Virus record (IMG/VR): IMGVR_UViG_2162886015_000004
Span: 1 to 45,437 of that record
Length of the DNA stretch: 45,437 nt
Reading direction: 5' to 3' (one strand)
Source: a virus
Numbering within the stretch: position 1 is the stretch's first letter; every line of letters begins with the position of its first letter. The position numbers were made by a program, and so were the translations under genes. Below the pieces are notes generated by a model. It did no database searches. It was not told the origin of the DNA and saw nothing but the letters and a program-made list of their open reading frames with translations. Below, piece after piece: positions 6,923 to 13,386 of this stretch.

Positions 6923-7677
6923 TGCGCCGCACTCTTCAATTCATTGAACTTCGCGTTGAACGCGGCAAGCACATGTTTCGGGACGCGCTTCACGTCGCCA
7001 TATGCCTTGATCACTTCAGCTTTTTTCGCCTTGTAATCATCAATGGTGGTTAGCGATTCCGCAGTCGACTGCCAATCCATCGCCAGCCTTTCAGCGACCG
7101 GGTCGATTTCGGGATCGCGTTCTCCGCCCCGGCCGTCGTCGTCCATACCTTTGGTCGACATGCCGGTAATCGCCAGCAGGGTGTAACGCTGCAAATAGGT
7201 TGTAGTCGATGCGATCGACTGGATCGCGTTCTTCTTTCCCGATGCATCCGGTGCGCCGCTCATGGTGACGGTTTCTGAGTGGCCGAGAACGTGCGTCAGA
7301 ATGCAGTCGACCTTGATCGCGCCAGCCTCCTGGTGAATGTTCCAGCGATAGGAAAGGCTGTGTTTTGCCAGCGCCGCGCCGATAGCATCGGTGATGTCAG
7401 AAAGCTCCGCATGCTTGTATTTCACGTCAAGGAAGGCAACTTCCTTCCGCTTGAAAATCTCGACCGGCTCAGCCTTGAACCCGGTCATGGCAACCGTGAA
7501 TGCCTTACGCGCTTCGTTGGCTTCCCAACGGTCCTGCAGGTCCATCATGTGATTCAGTTGCTCGACGTTGCCGCCTGCCTGCATGAAGGCAAGGGCGCTA
7601 CCAAGCGGACTTGTTGCCGGCGCCGATACCTGCAATCCCTTCGGCTCATGTTCGATGACTCGTGCAGTGGTTTCCAT
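6919..7677 (-). CDS. ERF-family single-strand annealing protein
   Basis: A 252-aa ERF superfamily recombinase, which anneals single-stranded DNA and allows circularisation and recombination of phage genomes. Typical features are AFTVAMTGFKAEPVEIFKR, the VKYKHAELSDITDAIG block, and SIASTTTYLQRYTLLAITG followed by DDDGR. The start at 7677 has GGAG eight bases upstream; a Met four codons earlier would place that site inside the gene. It pairs with the downstream exonuclease in a Red-like system. Confidence 0.92.
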   Translation of the reverse strand: METTARVIEHEPKGLQVSAPATSPLGSALAFMQAGGNVEQLNHMMDLQDRWEANEARKAFTVAMTGFKAEPVEIFKRKEVAFLDVKYKHAELSDITDAIGAALAKHSLSYRWNIHQEAGAIKVDCILTHVLGHSETVTMSGAPDASGKKNAIQSIASTTTYLQRYTLLAITGMSTKGMDDDGRGGERDPEIDPVAERLAMDWQSTAESLTTIDDYKAKKAEVIKAYGDVKRVPKHVLAAFNAKFNELKSAAQ

Positions 7678-7689
7678 GCCAATCTCCAA

Positions 7690-8631
7690 TCAGTAAGCGA
7701 TGCTGGTGTGCGCGACCTTTCCGGAAGCGATCGCGATCACTAGAAGTTTTGCTGTGTCCTGGCTGCAGCCGGCTTTCACCAGGTCAGCCAAAACGGCGTT
7801 GTTGATAGCAGCGCAATGACGCTTGTTCGCGGCGCGCTTTTCGTCTTCGGCCTTGATGCGTGCGGCCTCGGCAGCGCGCTGGGCTTCGATGCGGGATGCT
7901 TCCTGCTTCGCTCGCTCTTCGGCCTGGCGCACGGCCTCAACCTGATCGTGTTCGGCCTTCTCGCGCGCTGCTGCGGCGTCACGCTCCGCTTTTTCAGCAG
8001 CACGTCGCGCCGATTCTTTGGCTTCCTCGGCTTCGCGTGCAGCTTTGGCTATAGCCTCTGCAGCATCACGCTCGGCCTTGGTTGCAGCATCCTTGCGAAT
8101 GGCTTCCTCACGTTCGGCGCGTTCGCGCTCCGCCTTCTCAGCAGCCAGCTTGTCGGCAGATTCCTTCTCCTTCGCAGCGACAGCGGCTTCACGAGCGGCG
8201 ATATCCGCCTCGCGCTGTGCAAGGGCTGCACGCTCAGCCTCGGCAGCAGCTACGCGTTCGGCCTCAGCCTTCGCAGCGGCCTCCTGCTCAATGCGCGCTT
8301 GTTCGGCCTCCCAATCGTCCAGCGGCTTGCGCACTTCGTCGCGCAGCGCATCCAGATAGTCGCGGGCCTTCTTGCGAGCGGCGTCCACAACCTTGACCTG
8401 GTTTTTGGCATCCTCAACCAGAGACTTGCCGGCCTCATCAATCGTGGTCTTGCTGCGTGCCACTTTGTATGCCAGCGATGCAATTTCCTTGCGGCCGCCA
8501 GCGGTCAAAACGTCCGGCACAATGGTCGCCGTTTCCTGCCGAATCTTCACCAGCAACTCATCCAGGTTCGGCCCAGTGAAAACTTCTACCGCATTGATCG
8601 ACTCAAGCGGGATAAGCGATGTACCGTCCAT
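7690..8631 (-). CDS. Ala/Glu/Lys-rich coiled-coil phage protein
   Basis: A 313-aa protein. Residues about 110-275 are a long uninterrupted helical stretch of Ala, Glu, Lys and Arg, so a coiled coil is very likely. The N-terminus (about 1-100) is a separate domain starting MDGTSLIPLESINAVEVF and resembling phage DUF1351-type proteins. Annotations such as TolA for this type reflect only the low-complexity helix. There is no signal peptide. It lies 12 bp upstream of ERF in the recombination cluster. The ATG at 8631 has GAGG seven bases upstream. Confidence 0.75.
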   Translation of the reverse strand: MDGTSLIPLESINAVEVFTGPNLDELLVKIRQETATIVPDVLTAGGRKEIASLAYKVARSKTTIDEAGKSLVEDAKNQVKVVDAARKKARDYLDALRDEVRKPLDDWEAEQARIEQEAAAKAEAERVAAAEAERAALAQREADIAAREAAVAAKEKESADKLAAEKAERERAEREEAIRKDAATKAERDAAEAIAKAAREAEEAKESARRAAEKAERDAAAAREKAEHDQVEAVRQAEERAKQEASRIEAQRAAEAARIKAEDEKRAANKRHCAAINNAVLADLVKAGCSQDTAKLLVIAIASGKVAHTSIAY

Positions 8632-8692
8632 CAAATCCTCTTGCCGGAGTCCGCCGGCACGGTGTTGAAATAGAAGCACCAAAAAAGCCCAA

Positions 8693-8818
8693 TCACTGCT
8701 GACTGGCGGGCAACGGGCGGCACACGGCCAGAGGCCGGCTGCTGTAGTTGCGGTAGTTCCTGCCGATGTAGCCCGTGTCGAAGTAGACGTACCACGCGCT
8801 GCCGGCAGGCGACGACGC
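8693..8818 (-). repeat. DGR variable repeat B
   Basis: A 126-bp repeat ending at the stop codon. It differs from A and C only at template-adenine-compatible positions and keeps AAC or TAC at many codons where A has GGC, GTC or TGC. The 39-bp 3' end is identical in all three copies. Confidence 0.85.
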
Positions 8819-9124
8819 ATCGGGTGTACGCGTCCAGTGCCACTCCGGCTTGATGTGCGGGTATTCCTCGGGATCGACGGCGGGGTTGTAGAAGCGACGA
8901 TCCACGATCAACTCGGCGTCCTTGTCGCTCATCAGCTCCCAGGGCGTGTAGCCGGGAATCTGTGGGAGCTTGGCGCTAGCCGCTTCGGCATCGCGCTGTC
9001 TCAGATCCTTGTCACTGGCATAGGCAGTGACGATCTGATCGCGCAGGTTGAGGATGCCAGCGCATGCCGCGGCATCAGCGGAAAGATGCGAACCGTCGGC
9101 GGCAAGCTTGATGAACTTGGACAC
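8693..9124 (-). CDS. DGR variable protein B (C-type lectin / DUF1566-like)
   Basis: A 143-aa paralogue of variable proteins A and C, read from GTG at 9124 with AGGAG eight bases upstream. The scaffold (PQIPGYTPWEL, NPAVDPEEYP, PEWHWTRT) matches the others. The variable face reads mostly Tyr, Asn and Ser, close to an unmutated template, so this copy looks the least diversified. There is no signal peptide. It lies in the early operon upstream of the recombination genes, far from the tail genes that most phage DGRs target. The ligand is unknown. Confidence 0.8.
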   Translation of the reverse strand: MSKFIKLAADGSHLSADAAACAGILNLRDQIVTAYASDKDLRQRDAEAASAKLPQIPGYTPWELMSDKDAELIVDRRFYNPAVDPEEYPHIKPEWHWTRTPDASSPAGSAWYVYFDTGYIGRNYRNYSSRPLAVCRPLPASQQ

Positions 9125-9136
9125 GTGGAATCTCCT

Positions 9137-9151
9137 GCCGGCGTGGCCGGC
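9137..9151. other. GCCGGC-N3-GCCGGC hairpin before variable gene B
   Basis: A perfect 6-bp stem just upstream of the ribosome site of the gene at 9124. Related hairpins occur at 8643-8658 and 10296-10312. They may shape translation or mark DGR targets; no function is proven. Confidence 0.35.
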
Positions 9152-9166
9152 GTTGTTGAGTAGCGG

Positions 9167-9478
9167 TTAGGCAACTTCGGTTTTCGGAAGCGTGCCAAGA
9201 TCGATAGGCTCCGGGTCAGGCGCAATGCGGATGCCTTTGTTTTCCAGCTTGTTCGTGATCGCAGAACGGCGCCTGGCGATGACTTCGAGAACTTCGGTCG
9301 GCGTGATGTCGATCAGCTGAGCGAGACCTTCGCCTGATCCATCAAATTCAGAACCGCCTCCATCACATCGCACGACCAGCTCATCCACAGTCGCCAGCTG
9401 ATCCAGCAGATCCCGCACCTCGTTCACGGCTGCTTTCCCGCGAAGGGTGGCTGCGACGGAGATAGGCGTGGCGCTCAT
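9167..9478 (-). CDS. Phage early protein of unknown function
   Basis: A 103-aa protein from ATG at 9478, which overlaps the upstream stop (ATGA). It begins MSATPISVAATLRGKAAVNE, has an acidic middle (VVRCDGGGSEFDG) and a short basic helix (VIARRRSAITNKLENKG). No family recognised. It lies 42 bp upstream of variable gene B in the same operon. Confidence 0.6.
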   Translation of the reverse strand: MSATPISVAATLRGKAAVNEVRDLLDQLATVDELVVRCDGGGSEFDGSGEGLAQLIDITPTEVLEVIARRRSAITNKLENKGIRIAPDPEPIDLGTLPKTEVA

Positions 9479-9705
9479 GCGGGTTCCTTGGAGAGAGTGC
9501 TGGCCATGGCGCGATCCAGGGGGAGATCTGCCGGGAGGAGGCCGGTGCCATGGCCTGCGGTGAAAGCGTTTCGCGCATGGAATCGAGCGGCGCGTGCCTG
9601 CTCTTCCTCGTTGCGCTTGATGCATAGCGTCTCGACGAGAGTCACGGCGATGCGCTGTTCCGGCGTCCATTCCGGACAGTCCATGAAGTTGCAGAGACTG
9701 CTCAT
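9475..9705 (-). CDS. Small phage early protein
   Basis: A 76-aa protein from ATG at 9705, one base of which is shared with the preceding TGA; a GTG one codon earlier is possible. A helical core (EQRIAVTLVETLCIKRNEEEQARAA) and one Cys pair are visible. No family recognised. Both ends overlap neighbours, which supports a real gene in a coupled operon. Confidence 0.55.
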   Translation of the reverse strand: MSSLCNFMDCPEWTPEQRIAVTLVETLCIKRNEEEQARAARFHARNAFTAGHGTGLLPADLPLDRAMASTLSKEPA

Positions 9706-10034
9706 CACAGATCCCTGGCCGCCGCATCACGCGCTGCGATCAGCAGCACGGCTACGCGCTCCTGGATCTCGTCCATATGCCGCACGATGCATTCATCGAC
9801 GGCGCGCAGCACGATCTCTTCGTCGGCCGTGACCAGGCACTCGCGATACGGATCGGTGCCCATGTCCAGTTCGAACGGTGTCCGTAGCAGCTGGGCAATG
9901 CGGTCACGCTCGGCGATCAGCTCGCGGCGTAGGCGAGCGACTTCCAGACCGCGATCAATCGCGACTTGCTTGGCGTCGTCGGATGGTGCGAAAGGCCGCA
10001 GGGCGTCCTGCAGGGGTTTCGGCAGGGCGCTCAT
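9705..10034 (-). CDS. Phage early protein of unknown function, helical
   Basis: A 109-aa, mostly helical and acidic protein. The start at ATG 10034 overlaps the upstream stop as ATGA; the longer reading frame upstream is a shadow of the membrane protein gene. It contains VARLRRELIAERDRIAQLL and EIVLRAVDECIVRHMDEIQE, which suggest paired helices. No family recognised. Confidence 0.6.
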   Translation of the reverse strand: MSALPKPLQDALRPFAPSDDAKQVAIDRGLEVARLRRELIAERDRIAQLLRTPFELDMGTDPYRECLVTADEEIVLRAVDECIVRHMDEIQERVAVLLIAARDAAARDL

Positions 10035-10285
10035 GAAAGCCACCCGCGCACGACTGGAACCAGCGTCGCCAGCTCGTAAGCCACGAACGACAACAGCAAC
10101 GAGCAGGCAACACGCACGAGCCACACCCACGGCGATGCCGGCGGCGCGTCGTCAGTTTCGGCGCAACCCGACGTGTCGTTCTCGCGGATGCGATCGAGCA
10201 GGGCATCGGTCTCGATCTGCGCACTTAGACGCAGGGATCGCTCTGCTTCGTACTGGTAACTGGCGCGATGAGTGAGGGAGTTCAT
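10031..10285 (-). CDS. Small single-TM membrane protein
   Basis: An 84-aa protein with a hydrophilic N-terminus of about 50 residues and one membrane helix at residues 53-77 (VWLVRVACSLLLSFVAYELA). The gene follows variable protein C after 61 bp; a GCCGGC hairpin stands before its ribosome site. It could be an early membrane-active factor, but nothing identifies its job. Confidence 0.6.
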   Translation of the reverse strand: MNSLTHRASYQYEAERSLRLSAQIETDALLDRIRENDTSGCAETDDAPPASPWVWLVRVACSLLLSFVAYELATLVPVVRGWLS

Positions 10286-10295
10286 GGGAACCTTT

Positions 10296-10312
10296 GCCGG
10301 CTACCGGCCGGC
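10296..10312. other. GCCGGC-N5-GCCGGC hairpin after variable gene C
   Basis: A 6-bp stem 35 bp downstream of variable repeat C. A similar GCCGG/CCGGC hairpin follows repeat B at 8643-8658, with conserved flanks (CACCG before it, CAA-AGG after it). DGR targets usually need a hairpin shortly after the variable repeat, so these are candidates. Repeat A has none. Confidence 0.35.
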
Positions 10313-10346
10313 GCGGTGCGGGATGAGGAAGGGCGCCAAACGCCGA

Positions 10347-10472
10347 TCACTGCTGACTGGCGGGCAACGGGCGGCACACGGCCAGAGCCCGGCCGTAGTA
10401 GTAGCGGCTGTCCCTGTTGAAGCCGCCCGCGTCGAAGTAGACGAGCCACGCGTAGCCGGCAGGCGACGACGC
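10347..10472 (-). repeat. DGR variable repeat C
   Basis: A 126-bp repeat ending at the stop, aligned without gaps to A and B. All differences fit mutation of template adenine; every variable codon keeps its third base. Confidence 0.85.
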
Positions 10473-10778
10473 ACTGACGGGCTTGAGCCAGTACCAGTCC
10501 GACGTGATGCCCGGATGCACCTTCGTGTTGACGGCGGGGCTGTAACGTTTGTCGTCGATCAGCAGCACGGCTTCGCGCTTCTCGGCCAGGTCCCACTTCG
10601 AGTAGCCGGGAATCTTCGGCAGGCCCTTGGCCCGCTTCGTGGCGTCCTGATGGCTGAGGCGCTCTTCGATCGTGGTGTAGAGCAGATCGGTACCGGCGAT
10701 GCGGTAGACGTTCGGCGACAGCTTCGGGGCCTTGTTGACGGTCTTCGGCTGCGCGGTTTTGCGGGCGGTCGTGTTCAT
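10347..10778 (-). CDS. DGR variable protein C (C-type lectin / DUF1566-like)
   Basis: A 143-aa paralogue of A and B. A and C share more of the scaffold: RIAGTDLLYT, LAE-x-R-x-A-x-LL, DWYWLKPVSASSPAG. The variable face here carries Tyr, Leu, Asp, Asn and Gly. The start ATG overlaps the upstream stop as ATGA. Third gene of the leftward early operon, so it should be made soon after induction or infection. No signal peptide; ligand unknown. Confidence 0.8.
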   Translation of the reverse strand: MNTTARKTAQPKTVNKAPKLSPNVYRIAGTDLLYTTIEERLSHQDATKRAKGLPKIPGYSKWDLAEKREAVLLIDDKRYSPAVNTKVHPGITSDWYWLKPVSASSPAGYAWLVYFDAGGFNRDSRYYYGRALAVCRPLPASQQ

Positions 10779-10957
10779 GCTGATACCTCGTTCGTGTTGA
10801 CAATGGAGGCGTCATCGCGCCCCGGGTTGGCGACGACGTAGTCGATCCATGTGTGATTGCCGAGGACGTAGCCGCTGGCGTACTGGCGGCCCTCCTCGAT
10901 GGGGGCGGCGGTGAAGCGCTTGATCTCCCCGTCGACGATGTGAAGTTCGAATTTCAT
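10775..10957 (-). CDS. Small phage early protein
   Basis: A 60-aa protein (MKFELHIVDGEIKRFTAAPI...) whose start and stop both overlap neighbours as ATGA. Predicted mainly beta-strand. Second gene of the early operon, directly before variable protein C. No family recognised. Confidence 0.6.
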   Translation of the reverse strand: MKFELHIVDGEIKRFTAAPIEEGRQYASGYVLGNHTWIDYVVANPGRDDASIVNTNEVSA

Positions 10958-11151
10958 GCCGCAGCACTCCGCGCTGCTGCCTCGACTGCAGCCAGCTCGC
11001 GCTGCAGCTCGGTCAAGAGGGCTTGAGCCTCGCTGAATGACAGGCTGCTGACGCTGCAGCCCAGGACGCCAATCCAGACGTAACCCGGATCAGACTCGTT
11101 GCGCCATGCCTTGACCGGCTGGCTCGTCTGGACGTTGGTGCTGGTGTACAT
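10954..11151 (-). CDS. First gene of the leftward early operon, small protein
   Basis: A 65-aa protein with Ser-rich beta segments (YVWIGVLGCSVSSLSFSEAQ) and a C-terminal helix (ALLTELQRELAAVEAAARS). GGAG precedes the ATG. It follows the predicted left promoter by about 35 bp, the place held by early regulators such as N in lambda, but it shows no arginine-rich motif and I do not assign that role. Confidence 0.6.
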   Translation of the reverse strand: MYTSTNVQTSQPVKAWRNESDPGYVWIGVLGCSVSSLSFSEAQALLTELQRELAAVEAAARSAAA

Positions 11152-11184
11152 GGTCGTCTCCGTTGCCGTGTTGGCGTGGGAGAG

Positions 11185-11227
11185 ACATTACGGCATTCCG
11201 TAATCACCTGTCAACGGATTTCCGTAA
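11185..11227 (-). promoter_or_regulatory. Left early promoter (PL) with two repressor operators
   Basis: On the minus strand TTGACA (11209-11214) and TAATGT (11185-11190) are separated by 18 bp. Two copies of the ACGG-N4-CCGT palindrome cover the promoter: TTACGGCATTCCGTAA at 11188-11203 and ACGGATTTCCGT at 11214-11225. The same palindrome occurs three times at the right promoter, so this is the left operator of the S24 repressor. Confidence 0.8.
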
Positions 11228-11244
11228 TTTATTTACGCAGCCAC

Positions 11245-11268
11245 AAAAAAGCCCGCCGGAGCGGGCTT
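11245..11268 (-). terminator. Rho-independent terminator of the immunity operon
   Basis: Stem AAGCCCGC/GCGGGCTT (11249-11256 and 11261-11268) with a 4-base loop, followed on the minus strand by six T. It ends the leftward repressor transcript just before PL. Confidence 0.85.
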
Positions 11269-11290
11269 GGTGCGGATCGCGTGGTGAGCG

Positions 11291-11824
11291 TCAGGCGGCG
11301 TGACTTCCAGGCTTTGGTGCCAAGTTCTCCCATCGCAACCATTGGGCGGTCATGGCAGCCCAGAATGGCAACGCAGAACGCGGCGGCATCGCATGAGCGC
11401 GAGCCATCTCGTTTTCACAGAGAAGATCGAGCCCGACATAGATGGGTGGCTCGTCGGATTCAATGGCCAAGCGTTCGGCCAGCCAGCGGTGAATCTCAGT
11501 TTCAGCAGGCGCATCAGTGGAGCATCGAATTGCCGATTCCAGCATCAGGAACCGCTTGCGCAGCTCGCGATGCTGCCACGCCATATCGGCGGTTCCTACC
11601 ACCATATCCACTGCCGACATGATGGCGACAATGAAGGCGGCGAAGATGGCAATGTCATGGATGCCACCTTTGAGCAGATCGACCGCCGCGGCGGATCCGA
11701 AGATTACACCGAAGCCTAACGTCACACGTCGCCAGCGATCGAAGAATGCTTGCCGGCGAGCGTGATAACGGGCAGACCGCTGCGCGGCCCATAGAAGGTT
11801 CCAGCGTTCAGTGAGCGTGTCCAT
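11291..11824 (-). CDS. Two-TM membrane protein in the rex position, SLATT-like
   Basis: A 177-aa protein with two membrane helices (about 33-51 and 56-77), then an amphipathic helical stretch (WQHRELRKRFLMLESAIR) and a soluble C-terminus. That layout resembles SLATT-type two-TM effectors; the assignment is tentative. It is the last gene of the leftward operon that starts with the repressor and ends at a terminator before PL. Lambda rexA and rexB occupy the same position and are expressed in lysogens. A role in superinfection exclusion or host protection is therefore plausible but inferred. Confidence 0.65.
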   Translation of the reverse strand: MDTLTERWNLLWAAQRSARYHARRQAFFDRWRRVTLGFGVIFGSAAAVDLLKGGIHDIAIFAAFIVAIMSAVDMVVGTADMAWQHRELRKRFLMLESAIRCSTDAPAETEIHRWLAERLAIESDEPPIYVGLDLLCENEMARAHAMPPRSALPFWAAMTAQWLRWENLAPKPGSHAA

Positions 11825-11839
11825 TGGCTCACTCTATCA

Positions 11840-12025
11840 CTATTTCTTGGTCGGAGGAGGTGGTGGCGCGAGCGTGTCGCGCACGGTATTGCCACTGTCC
11901 TTGGCCAGCCCGCCATTGTCACGATGCTCATGTCGAGATGGTGCTGGCGCTGGTGCTGGCGCTGGTGCTGGCGCTGGTGCTGGCGCTGGTGCTGGCGCAG
12001 ACGGCTTGCTTTTGTCATTGGACAT
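11840..12025 (-). CDS. Small Ala-Pro repeat protein
   Basis: A 61-aa protein: a charged N-terminus (MSNDKSKPS), ten consecutive Ala-Pro pairs, a charged middle (SRHEHRDNGGLAKDS) and a C-terminal proline run. The ATG at 12025 has a GGGGGA ribosome site; longer upstream frames overlap the repressor. The Ala-Pro array is a stiff linker encoded by a 12-bp tandem repeat. It lies between the repressor and the two-TM protein in one operon. No known family. Confidence 0.55.
   Translation of the reverse strand: MSNDKSKPSAPAPAPAPAPAPAPAPAPAPSRHEHRDNGGLAKDSGNTVRDTLAPPPPPTKK
11941..11998. repeat. 12-bp tandem repeat encoding Ala-Pro
   Basis: About 4.8 perfect copies of GTGCTGGCGCTG. Each unit encodes four residues, so copy-number changes by slippage would keep the reading frame and alter only the linker length. 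Confidence 0.9.
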
Positions 12026-12047
12026 AAATGTTCCCCCTTGTGAGTGA

Positions 12048-12707
12048 TTAATCCTCCCAGCTGCCGATCCACCGCACGCGGCCATGGATCTCGAATCCTT
12101 TGGCCTCATCCACCGGAATAGGGCGCTTCCACTTCGGATCGGCTTTGTTGTCACTGTCAATGAACCAACGGTCACCCAGGCGTACTAGACGCTTCGCGAA
12201 TAGATCGCGGCCATAGGTGATGACGAACAGTTTCTCGTCGCGTGGCTCCTTGTCGCTCAGGTCAACCAGGATCGCGTCGCCATCCTTGATCGTCGGGTAC
12301 ATGGAATCGCCTTTGCCATAGATCACGGCGAGCTTGTCTGCCTTGAGATGCTTGCGCTTCAGGCTTTCCGCACGAAACTTCAGCTTGTGCGTCTCGGCAT
12401 ACTCGTCCGGCTCAGCGCCGTCACCAAGCGCGGCGGCTTGCTTGACGCCAAGGATGTCAGCCCAGGCGGTGTCGGAATCCGCATCCTGCGGCGCCTCCAT
12501 TACCCCTTTGCCTGTTTCGAGCCATTCCACGCGCACTTTTAGCCGCTTGGCAATGCGGTGCAGGGCTGTCGTGCTATCCGAGAATCCGTTCTCGACATCC
12601 GCCAGCGTGCTGTAAGCGATTCCGGCCGCCGTGGCCAGATCCTTGCGCGTCACCTTGGCGGCTGGTCCGTGATCGCGCGCCAGCCTGATTCGTTCACCGA
12701 TTGTCAT
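12048..12707 (-). CDS. CI-like repressor, HTH plus S24 autoprotease
   Basis: A 219-aa lysogeny repressor. The N-terminal HTH_XRE domain covers about residues 4-60 (DLATAAGIAYSTLADVENG is the recognition region). The C-terminal LexA/CI-type peptidase has Ser135 in GDSMYP and Lys172 in DLFAKRL, so it should self-cleave on RecA activation during the SOS response. The start at ATG 12707 is set by the family; the longer frame would cross the cro promoter. It lacks a strong ribosome site. It faces cro across three operator copies and heads the operon with the Ala-Pro and two-TM proteins. Confidence 0.93.
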   Translation of the reverse strand: MTIGERIRLARDHGPAAKVTRKDLATAAGIAYSTLADVENGFSDSTTALHRIAKRLKVRVEWLETGKGVMEAPQDADSDTAWADILGVKQAAALGDGAEPDEYAETHKLKFRAESLKRKHLKADKLAVIYGKGDSMYPTIKDGDAILVDLSDKEPRDEKLFVITYGRDLFAKRLVRLGDRWFIDSDNKADPKWKRPIPVDEAKGFEIHGRVRWIGSWED

Positions 12708-12719
12708 AGTTATGCATTG

Positions 12720-12775
12720 CAACGGATTGCCGTTACGGATTGCCGTTGACAGTGAGCTACGGAAAACCGTAGGAT
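12720..12775 (+). promoter_or_regulatory. Right early promoter (PR) with three repressor operators
   Basis: Three ACGG-N4-CCGT palindromes at 12722-12733, 12735-12746 and 12759-12770; the last extends to CTACGG-AAAA-CCGTAG. TTGACA (12746-12751) and TAGGAT (12770-12775), spaced 18 bp, form a promoter overlapped by operators two and three. The layout matches a lambda OR region between a repressor and cro. Confidence 0.82.
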
Positions 12776-12782
12776 CGGCACC

Positions 12783-13022
12783 ATGAAGACAGTCTGGTCG
12801 GAACGAATCAAGGAACTCGGCATGACTTACGCCGAGATTGCCGACGCTGTCGGCGCACCCGCTTCCACGATCGGGGATCTGGCATCGGGGCGGAGTAAGT
12901 CCCCTCGTGGCGATCTGGCCATCCGTCTCCATGGGTTACACGTCGCCCATTGCAGCGCCGGCGAAGCGCCGGCCAAGCCCGCAGAGCAGGGCGCCAAGCC
13001 CTCGAAGCAGGAGGCGGCGTAA
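12783..13022 (+). CDS. Cro-like HTH regulator
   Basis: A 79-aa protein with an HTH at about residues 14-36 (MTYAEIADAVGAPASTIGDL) and a Lys/Ala-rich tail. It is divergent from the repressor and the first gene after PR, the position of cro. No Shine-Dalgarno precedes the ATG. The predicted promoter ends at 12775, so transcription should start at or within a base or two of the ATG, suggesting a leaderless message. It should bind the same operators and switch off the repressor. Confidence 0.8.
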   Translation: MKTVWSERIKELGMTYAEIADAVGAPASTIGDLASGRSKSPRGDLAIRLHGLHVAHCSAGEAPAKPAEQGAKPSKQEAA

Positions 13023-13025
13023 GCC

Positions 13026-13376
13026 ATGCCGAGCGGATACTGCATCGACGCGGCTGCCGGCATTGTCTACGGGAAGCGCGGCAAGCCCATTCGAAAGATT
13101 GATAGTCGGGGCTACCTTTTTGTGTACTCCGGAGCCGGGTTCGTTGGCACTTGCCATCGAATGATCTGGGAGAGCGTGCACGGCCCGATCCCCGCTGGCC
13201 TGCAAATCAACCACATCAACGGCATCAAGACGGACAACCGGATCGCGAACCTTGAGTTGGTGACGCCGAGCGAGAATATCGTTCATGCATACCGCCACGG
13301 GCTGATGAAAGCTGGTCCGCGCGTAAACGGACGCTTCGTAACCAACATCGAAGCCGCGCGTCGGGGGTTGCTATGA
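13026..13376 (+). CDS. HNH endonuclease
   Basis: A 116-aa HNH-3 type nuclease. The core is visible: HRMIWESVHGPIPAG, then LQINHINGIKTDNRIANLEL and VTPSENIVHAYR, where the NHINGxKxDNR-IANLE block is the metal-binding centre. Stand-alone genes of this kind in phages are often homing endonucleases that spread into related phages. A strong AGGAGG (13009-13014) lies inside the end of cro. It sits inside the early right operon. Confidence 0.88.
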   Translation: MPSGYCIDAAAGIVYGKRGKPIRKIDSRGYLFVYSGAGFVGTCHRMIWESVHGPIPAGLQINHINGIKTDNRIANLELVTPSENIVHAYRHGLMKAGPRVNGRFVTNIEAARRGLL

Positions 13377-13386
13377 CACACCCAGC

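Noticed and set aside
7816-8673. 285-aa plus-strand hydrophobic frame that looks like a membrane protein
   Set aside because: It is the antisense of the Ala/Glu/Lys coiled-coil gene; the Leu/Phe/Cys content is a by-product of that composition.
11811-12047. Plus-strand Gly-Ala or Leu-Ala-Val repeat frames
   Set aside because: Other readings of the 12-bp tandem repeat; the minus-strand Ala-Pro frame has a ribosome site and the operon direction.
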